A DNA stretch of 35,838 nucleotides from Bizionia sp. (GTDB lineage: Bacteria > Bacteroidota > Bacteroidia > Flavobacteriales > Flavobacteriaceae), in the NCBI GenBank assembly GCA_020631395.1, contig JAHDHI010000054.1, positions 1 through 35,838 on the forward strand. Direction: 5' to 3'. The translations under genes were made by a program, and so were the position numbers. The notes beneath the pieces are model-generated. The model worked only from the letters and a program-made list of their open reading frames with translations, did no database searches and was not told where the DNA came from. Positions 31,171 through 35,838 of the stretch are shown in pieces (position 1 is the stretch's first letter; each line of letters begins with the position of its first letter).

Positions 31171-32031
31171 CTAAAAAACAGGCTGTAGGAGATTCCCTGA
31201 GTAGAGCGTCCAAATCATAGATAGAATTGCAGAAACGTTAATGGCATACCCAAAGAGCTTCATTTGTGACAAGGTGTAAGGCCTATCTTTGAAAAACACG
31301 AAAACATCCAATAGTAGCCATAGTGAAAACCCAGCCAAAAACCCAGCCAGCACATAATCTTGAAACCAAAAGAATAGAATGTTGGTTTCGACAAGCAACA
31401 AAGCCAACATTACGAACTTGGTGTTTTTTCTACCTATAAGCGTTGCTGTTGTCCTTTTTCCAGTCTTCAAGTCTGGCTCTATGTCCATGATCTCACCTGC
31501 AATGTGTGCTTGAAATGCAAATAGGGATAGGTATAGGATGGTTTGCCAAGGGAGCATTTGCAAATCGTTCAACAATACGCTAAAGAAAGCGGTGACGACA
31601 TAGCCTACCTGTATGAAGATTTCAAAAGGAGGCCTTTCCTTAATTCGAAAGGGTTTGAAATTGTATATTGCATTGATTGCTATCATAAAAAGAAGGAGTA
31701 GCAACATCCCAAAGCCTGAGTGGTATGTGAAATACACAATGAATGGTAGTATAAAAAGTGCTATTTTCCTTGGTACGGATGCCAATTGGGCTATGGAAGA
31801 CCTTGCTCCAAACAAGAAATTGCCCTTCCTGTCGTTCACTGCATCTGCTTTTATGTCATTGTAATCATTGAGACCATAGACCAGATAGTTCAAGGGGAAG
31901 GTGACAAAGAACAGGCCAATCCAAAATATCGTGTTTTCCCAAAAATGTGTTTCTAGACGGAATGGGACCAAGTAGATCCAAATTGTGGGAAACCATAGTC
32001 CAGGACGTGAAATTTTTAAATCTTGAAACAA
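31171..32031 (-). CDS. UbiA-family prenyltransferase
   Basis: 286 residues with about eight or nine membrane helices. The two Asp-rich motifs that bind prenyl diphosphate through Mg are present: NDYNDIKAD at 55-63 (N-D-x-x-D-x-x-x-D) and DIEPD at 183-187 followed by LKTGKRTTATLIG. The start is a TTG at 32031; a stop codon lies four codons upstream and there is no nearby ATG. UbiA enzymes attach polyprenyl chains to aromatic or polar acceptors in the membrane (quinones, haem, glycerol-phosphate lipids). The acceptor is not visible here. A GGGP synthase elsewhere in the window makes a DGGGP-type lipid role thinkable. It lies 68 nt upstream of leuS on the same strand. Confidence 0.85.
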   Translation of the reverse strand: MFQDLKISRPGLWFPTIWIYLVPFRLETHFWENTIFWIGLFFVTFPLNYLVYGLNDYNDIKADAVNDRKGNFLFGARSSIAQLASVPRKIALFILPFIVYFTYHSGFGMLLLLLFMIAINAIYNFKPFRIKERPPFEIFIQVGYVVTAFFSVLLNDLQMLPWQTILYLSLFAFQAHIAGEIMDIEPDLKTGKRTTATLIGRKNTKFVMLALLLVETNILFFWFQDYVLAGFLAGFSLWLLLDVFVFFKDRPYTLSQMKLFGYAINVSAILSMIWTLYSGNLLQPVF

Positions 32032-32135
32032 GTTGGTATGTTACAGTTTTGAGTTAGATTGTAAATTTAAACTTATTGAGGTTTGGAACAGCCATTCAAA
32101 TAGATAAATCGACAGATCTGTGAACTTTTTTCTAA

Positions 32136-32171
32136 AAAATGATTTTTAATTTTAAAATTAAAAATCATTTT
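32136..32171. repeat. Perfect 36-bp AT-rich palindrome between ubiA and ftsX
   Basis: 18-bp arms without a spacer (32136-32153 and 32154-32171); the only GC pair in each arm is in TGATTT / AAATCA. It lies between two divergent genes, where no terminator is needed, 65 nt before the ftsX ATG. A shorter palindrome ACAGATCTGT is at 32112-32121. It may be an operator or a cruciform-prone site. Confidence 0.8.
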
Positions 32172-32235
32172 AAGCGTTCTAAAACGTAGGTATCTAATTT
32201 CTTTATTATTTTTACAGCGTAAATTACATTTCTTT

Positions 32236-33114
32236 ATGAGTTCATCTTTTGACAAATACCAAAAACGCAGATTGATATCGTCTTACTTTTCCGTGGTTTT
32301 GAGTATCGCTTTGGTGCTTTTTTTACTGGGATTGCTAGGGCTTTTGGTATTGAACGCCAAAAAGGTGGCCGATCATTTCAAAGAACAAGTTACCGTTACC
32401 ATCTATTTGAAGGACTCTGCCAAGGACATAGAAATTAAACAATTGGAGAAGAGTTTGGTTATGGCGGATTATGTGAAATCCACGGATTTTGTGTCAAAAG
32501 AGCAAGCTGCCGAAGCCATGAAAGCTCAAAGTGGTGAGGATTTTATGGATTTTTTAGGATTTAACCCATTGAAGCATTCCATAGATGTGCATTTGAAGGC
32601 TGATTTTGTGACTTCCGAAAAGTTGGAAGACATTTCAAAAGAGGCCCTTTCAAAGAACTTCGTGGATGAAGTCAATTACGATAATGACTTGGTTGAGTTG
32701 ATGAATGACAACGTGAAGAAAATAAGCTTTTGGGTTCTTGTAATCAGCGCGTTGTTTACCTTGATCGCCGTACTGCTTATAAATAGTTCCATTCGCTTGG
32801 CAGTTTACTCCAAGCGGTTCACCATCAAGACCATGCAGATGGTTGGGGCAACCAAACGCTTTATTCGTCGTCCCTTTGTTTGGAGAAGTGTACGCTTGGG
32901 CATCGTTGGTGCAGTTTTGGCATTAATGGGTATGGCAGTCGTATTGTATTACATAAACAGAACTTTTCCAGAATTGGAACTACTTAAGAAACCAGTGTTG
33001 ATAACGGCACTCTTCGTGTTCGTATTCGTGTTGGGAATATTCATTACTTGGATCTCCACATTTTTTGCGACGCAACGTTTCTTGAATCTCAATACGGATA
33101 AACTTTACTACTAA
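32236..33114 (+). CDS. ftsX: Cell-division permease FtsX
   Basis: 292 residues. FtsX is the membrane part of the FtsEX complex, which couples ATP hydrolysis to peptidoglycan hydrolases at the septum. Four membrane helices are visible (about 21-41, 165-187, 220-242 and 256-278); the large loop between helices 1 and 2 (about 45-160) is the extracytoplasmic domain. Signature segments are QVTVTIYLKDSAKD after helix 1 and KRFTIKTMQMVGATKRFIRR before helix 3. The partner ATPase FtsE is not in the window. In related genomes, as I remember, ftsX is followed by DUF3098-uppP-truB; here two small genes sit in between. Confidence 0.94.
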   Translation: MSSSFDKYQKRRLISSYFSVVLSIALVLFLLGLLGLLVLNAKKVADHFKEQVTVTIYLKDSAKDIEIKQLEKSLVMADYVKSTDFVSKEQAAEAMKAQSGEDFMDFLGFNPLKHSIDVHLKADFVTSEKLEDISKEALSKNFVDEVNYDNDLVELMNDNVKKISFWVLVISALFTLIAVLLINSSIRLAVYSKRFTIKTMQMVGATKRFIRRPFVWRSVRLGIVGAVLALMGMAVVLYYINRTFPELELLKKPVLITALFVFVFVLGIFITWISTFFATQRFLNLNTDKLYY

Positions 33115-33246
33115 GTTTTAACAGCCTTTAACTTTTTACTTAACAATAATTGGCAAGATTGCTAGTTATATTTACCTAACCAATAACCACATTCAATCTG
33201 ACCATACCAATACTTTAATTATTTGTCAATCTTAAAATCAACAATC

Positions 33247-33390
33247 ATGAAACGAATAACTTTTGTATTAGCAGGTATTGCACTAATAACCATTTTTGTA
33301 TTAACATCTCAAAAGACCTTTGAGGACGACAGCGTTAAATATGTGAAGATGGATACAAACAAACATCACTTGAAAGCCATATACGATTAG
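33247..33390 (+). CDS. 47-residue single-helix (or secreted) small protein
   Basis: An ORF below common length cut-offs. It starts MKRITFVLAGIALITIFVL, one hydrophobic helix (about 4-19) that could be a membrane anchor or a signal peptide, and continues TSQKTFEDDSVKYVKMDTNK to a short basic/aromatic tail (HHLKAIYD). No family recognised. It stands 132 nt after ftsX and ends at TAG 33388-33390; the next gene's ATG starts at 33392, one base later, so the two look like an operon. The ORF has normal codon use and a plausible AT-rich leader, which supports it being real; its small size leaves some doubt. Confidence 0.6.
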   Translation: MKRITFVLAGIALITIFVLTSQKTFEDDSVKYVKMDTNKHHLKAIYD

Positions 33391-33391
33391 A

Positions 33392-33749
33392 ATGAAAAAC
33401 TGTTTTGAATCGGTGAAAAAAAGCACTTTTCATTTTTGTTTGTTTGGTATTGCTGTTAACGTTCTCCTGTGTTGTCAATAACCCAAAAGCAGAAAATAGT
33501 GAGATTGTTTCGGTAAGAATCATTAAAATTCACGAAGGTACTTCCAGCGACATGGTTTTTATGGAAACGAGTGGTGACGGATATTACATCAATAGGGGAT
33601 TGGAACAAAATTTAAATTTAGATACTCTTAACGCTGCAGTTTTAAATAAAACCGTTACTTTGCACTTACCAAAATTTATAATTGGGGCTTCGGGGCATAT
33701 TGCGCAATTGGCAATTGACGACGAGGTCATTTTTACAGAATTTGATTAG
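33392..33749 (+). CDS. Small lipoprotein with an apparent frameshift in an A7 run
   Basis: The frame ending at 33749 encodes a lipoprotein-like protein whose N-terminus reads KKALFIFVCLVLLLTFSCVV (from 33417), with a lipobox TFSC and a mature part of about 90 residues of unknown function (MVFMETSGDGYYINRGLEQN and later LHLPKFIIGASGHIAQLAID). But this frame has a TGA at 33414-33416 just before the signal peptide and no ATG. The natural start, ATG 33392 (MKNCFESVKK), lies in another frame; joining the two needs one base less in the A7 run at 33416-33422. With that, the protein would be 118 residues. Causes may be a sequencing error, a real mutation or slippage. A TTG at 33444 would start too late for a signal peptide. 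Confidence 0.6.
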
Positions 33750-33760
33750 CGTACTAGATT

Positions 33761-34033
33761 ATGGGACAAAAGAAAATTAAGGAGCAAAGTAAAGACAACA
33801 AGGAATTCATCTTCGGAAAGAGAAACTACAAGTTTATGTTCATAGGGTTGAGTTGCATTGCATTGGGCTTTATCCTAATGTCTGGTGGAGGTAGCGATGA
33901 TCCTAATGTGTTCAACGAGGACATCTTTAGTTTTAGACGCATCCGTTTGGCACCGACTCTGGTGTTGATAGGCTTTGGCATTCAGATTTATGCCATTTTA
34001 ACAGGCAAAGGAGAATCCGACACCAAAAAATAA
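33761..34033 (+). CDS. DUF3098 family membrane protein
   Basis: 90 residues. A Lys-rich N-terminus (MGQKKIKEQSKDNKEFIFGK) is followed by two membrane helices (about 26-43 and 66-84) with the family segment GFILMSGGGSDDPNVFNEDIF between them. Function unknown. In Bacteroidota this small protein usually lies beside ftsX, uppP and truB, and here it starts 11 nt after the frameshifted lipoprotein and 44 nt before uppP, so it belongs to the cell-envelope cluster. Confidence 0.85.
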   Translation: MGQKKIKEQSKDNKEFIFGKRNYKFMFIGLSCIALGFILMSGGGSDDPNVFNEDIFSFRRIRLAPTLVLIGFGIQIYAILTGKGESDTKK

Positions 34034-34077
34034 CTTCAAACGCTTTTTTGATCCTTCTAATTTGATATTTTTGTCGA

Positions 34078-34890
34078 ATGGATTTAATAGACGCTATCAT
34101 TTTAGCTATAATTGAAGGTATCACGGAATATCTACCTGTTTCTTCAACGGGGCATATGATAATTGCATCATCATTTATGAAAATTGCAAGCGATGACTTT
34201 ACAAAGTTGTTTACAATCGTAATACAACTCGGAGCCATCCTGGCAGTTGTTATACTGTATTGGAAACGTTTTTTTCAAAGTTTGGACTTTTATTTCAAGC
34301 TTCTTGTCGCTTTCATTCCTGCGGTTGTTTTGGGGTTGCTCTTGAATGATGTCATAGACGACTTGTTGGAAAGCCCAGTGACTGTTGCAGTTTCTTTGAT
34401 AGTTGGAGGTTTTATCCTATTGAAGGTGGACGATTGGTTCAAATCCAATGAGGTGTTTGATGAGGCAAATCCAACGGCTCATACGGAGATAAGCTATTCC
34501 ACTGCTTTGAAAATAGGTTTTTTCCAAACTTTGGCCATGATTCCAGGAACTTCCAGAAGTGGTGCGACAATCGTTGGGGGAATGACTCAGAAGTTAAACC
34601 GTAAGACAGCGGCAGAATTTTCTTTTTTTCTAGCAGTTCCAACCATGTTGGGAGCTACTGCCAAAAAGTTGTATGATTACTACCAAGCAGGTTTTTCATT
34701 GAGTGGTGATCAAATAAATTATTTGATAGTTGGAAATGTCATAGCTTTCATCGTGGCATTGATTGCCATAAAATCCTTTATAGATTACTTGAGCAAGAAG
34801 GGATTCAAGTTGTTTGGCTATTACCGTATCATTTTGGGAATAGCTTTGTTGGTTATTCATTTTTTCATCTATAGTTTAACCACGATCTAA
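34078..34890 (+). CDS. uppP: Undecaprenyl-diphosphatase (BacA/UppP)
   Basis: 270 residues. It dephosphorylates undecaprenyl diphosphate to recycle the lipid carrier of peptidoglycan and O-antigen synthesis, at the inner membrane. Motif 1 is [19 protein letters not shown] (about 14-32, with Glu and Ser/His of the active site) and motif 2 is [15 protein letters not shown] (about 156-170). About eight hydrophobic segments follow the family layout. The truB ATG overlaps its stop codon (TAATG), so translation is coupled. Both motifs are intact. Confidence 0.97.
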   Translation: MDLIDAIILAIIEGITEYLPVSSTGHMIIASSFMKIASDDFTKLFTIVIQLGAILAVVILYWKRFFQSLDFYFKLLVAFIPAVVLGLLLNDVIDDLLESPVTVAVSLIVGGFILLKVDDWFKSNEVFDEANPTAHTEISYSTALKIGFFQTLAMIPGTSRSGATIVGGMTQKLNRKTAAEFSFFLAVPTMLGATAKKLYDYYQAGFSLSGDQINYLIVGNVIAFIVALIAIKSFIDYLSKKGFKLFGYYRIILGIALLVIHFFIYSLTTI

Positions 34891-35579
34891 TGTTAACAGC
34901 CGAAGACTATCAAGCCGGACAGGTCTTGTTAATAGACAAACCTCTCAATTGGACCTCTTTTCAAGTGGTGAACAAGTTGCGCTGGGAAATTCGTCAAGCC
35001 TTCAACATAAAAAAAATAAAGGTTGGACACGCTGGAACCCTGGATCCATTGGCTACTGGCCTATTGGTGATTTGCACTGGTAAGATGACGAAGCAAATAG
35101 ATTCGTTTCAGGGGCAAACAAAGGAATATACAGGAACGATCGTCTTAGGTAGTACTACGCCATCGTACGATTTGGAATCCGAGATAAATGAAACCTTTCC
35201 AACTGATCACATCACAGAAACCTTGATTTATGAAACGACAAAGCAGTTTGTTGGAGAGATCGATCAATTCCCTCCTGTGTTTTCAGCTTTGAAAAAAGAT
35301 GGTAAACGCCTATATGAATACGCTAGAGCAGGAGAGAGTGTTGAAGTGAAATCTAGGAAAATTACGATTGAAGCTTTTGAAATAAAGAAAATCGAAGACA
35401 ACAATGTCGATTTTAGGGTAGTTTGTAGCAAAGGAACCTATATCCGTTCGTTGGCCAACGATTTCGGAAAGGCATTGCAATCTGGAGGACACCTATCGGT
35501 TCTTCGACGTACGAAAATTGGAGATTTCAATGTTTTGGATGCGACAACCATCGAAGCATTCATAAAAAAGTTACCCTAA
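34890..35579 (+). CDS. truB: tRNA pseudouridine(55) synthase TruB
   Basis: 229 residues. It makes pseudouridine-55 in the T-loop of tRNAs. The N-terminal LLIDKPLNWTSFQVVNKLR and VGHAGTLDPLATGLLVICTG (about 51-70) contain the catalytic Asp (in TLDPLATG). Further marks are YTGTIVLGSTTPSYDLESE and QFPPVFSALKKDGKRLYEYAR. The gene overlaps the uppP stop codon by one base. It ends with KLP at 35579. A hairpin lies between it and the next gene (35596-35629). The length is a little shorter than Gram-negative TruB because the C-terminal PUA domain is missing, as usual in this group. Confidence 0.97.
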   Translation: MLTAEDYQAGQVLLIDKPLNWTSFQVVNKLRWEIRQAFNIKKIKVGHAGTLDPLATGLLVICTGKMTKQIDSFQGQTKEYTGTIVLGSTTPSYDLESEINETFPTDHITETLIYETTKQFVGEIDQFPPVFSALKKDGKRLYEYARAGESVEVKSRKITIEAFEIKKIEDNNVDFRVVCSKGTYIRSLANDFGKALQSGGHLSVLRRTKIGDFNVLDATTIEAFIKKLP

Positions 35580-35595
35580 AAATTACTCAACGGAA

Positions 35596-35629
35596 TAGTT
35601 ATTGATAAGATTTTTCTTATCAATAACTA
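35596..35629 (+). repeat. Stem-loop between truB and the next gene
   Basis: 14-bp perfect stem (35596-35609 with 35616-35629), 6-nt loop ATTTTT. There is no T-run after it on the plus strand, so it is not a typical terminator. It ends 8 nt before the next ATG. Confidence 0.6.
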
Positions 35630-35637
35630 AACTATAA

Positions 35638-35838
35638 ATGCGACGATTAATTTTTGTACTACTCCTAGGTAGTTCTTTATCCATGTTTTCTCAAGATGAA
35701 AACCCAGAAATCAACAATGGTCCTTTTTACAAGCTATCCATGGCAGGAACGATAACTACAAACGAAGACATAGAATTAGCCGATGAGTACAACGACAACC
35801 TTTTTGAACTCAATGCCTTGTTTCTTAATGCTACAGTT
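35638..35838 (+). CDS. Secreted protein, N-terminal part (runs off the window), unknown
   Basis: The first 67 codons only. MRRLIFVLLLGSSLSMFSQD is a signal peptide (cleavage likely after SMFSQ). The mature start ENPEINNGPFYKLSMAGTIT continues with acidic residues (NEDIELADEYNDN). The segment FYKLSMAGTIT could be the first strand of an outer-membrane beta-barrel, but too little is present to tell. It follows truB by 58 nt, with a hairpin in between. No family recognised. Confidence 0.6.
   Translation, partial: MRRLIFVLLLGSSLSMFSQDENPEINNGPFYKLSMAGTITTNEDIELADEYNDNLFELNALFLNATV

Noticed and set aside
1..35838. Search for CRISPR arrays, tRNA/rRNA genes, insertion sequences, integrases or toxin-antitoxin pairs
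   Set aside because: I found no direct-repeat arrays, no cloverleaf-like sequence and no recognisable transposase, integrase or toxin-antitoxin gene; apart from leuS, no region looks foreign in composition.

Overview
The window comes from a Bacteroidota genome, most likely family Flavobacteriaceae. It is AT-rich. It carries the gliding/type IX secretion genes gldD and gldE, promoters of the Bacteroidota type (TTG, about 20-21 nt, TAnnTTTG), a secreted M16 peptidase pair, DUF4199, DUF3127, DUF3098 and DUF4301 proteins, a bacterial GGGP synthase and many short-leader genes. I see no rRNA, tRNA, CRISPR array, insertion sequence or phage gene. It looks like ordinary chromosomal housekeeping sequence with a few unusual spots. 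No gene-free stretch exceeds about 240 nt.

Layout. 1-2000: start of rng, a 30-residue polybasic ORF and HU on the minus strand, with mutY divergent from HU. 2060-4550: a promoter followed by ssb, gldE and gldD. 4640-6240: a metal-binding (HMA) lipoprotein and an EamA exporter. 6240-9670: an M16 pair (one active, one inactive subunit). 9860-12220: a DUF4199 protein, ribosomal proteins L21 (with an extra helix-hairpin-helix domain) and L27, and a secreted protein with clan CD-like His/Cys motifs. 12337-13653: ahcY. 13712-18542: a tight seven-gene operon with PPTase, GGGP synthase, a thiamine-binding protein, a PnuC-type transporter, a NadR-like P-loop kinase, DUF4301 and an ArfB-like GGQ protein. 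18583-21022: a TPP riboswitch and a TonB-dependent receptor. 21112-24161: a Rieske-like lipoprotein, greA with a hairpin in its leader, a HIT protein, a zinc-ribbon membrane protein and an orphan histidine kinase. 24255-27670: a flavin reductase-like protein, a DUF3127 protein ending in an SSB-type tip, a short-chain fatty acid transporter and aat. 27749-32031 (minus): SemiSWEET, leuS with an AT-rich insertion, and a UbiA-type prenyltransferase. 32236-35838: ftsX, two small genes (the second with an apparent A7 frameshift), DUF3098, uppP, truB and the start of a secreted protein.

How the genes fit together. The thiamine-binding protein, PnuC-type transporter and NadR-like kinase next to a TPP-riboswitch-controlled TonB receptor suggest a thiamine uptake locus, so the transporter is better read as PnuT than as a nicotinamide riboside carrier. 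SSB, MutY and the DUF3127 protein are DNA-maintenance factors; SSB and DUF3127 share the C-terminal residues DDLPF. FtsX, UppP and TruB form the usual cell-envelope and tRNA cluster. Intrinsic terminators with long perfect stems separate three of the convergent gene pairs.

The most interesting items are the AT-rich insertion in LeuRS, the terminator-like hairpin at the start of the greA transcript, the SSB-like tip on DUF3127, the homopolymer frameshift in the lipoprotein at 33392, the tandem Cys-rich tail on the HMA lipoprotein, and a perfect 36-bp palindrome between ubiA and ftsX. I did not find a clear new multi-gene system; these are single-locus observations. All functional calls rest on remembered family motifs, without database searches.
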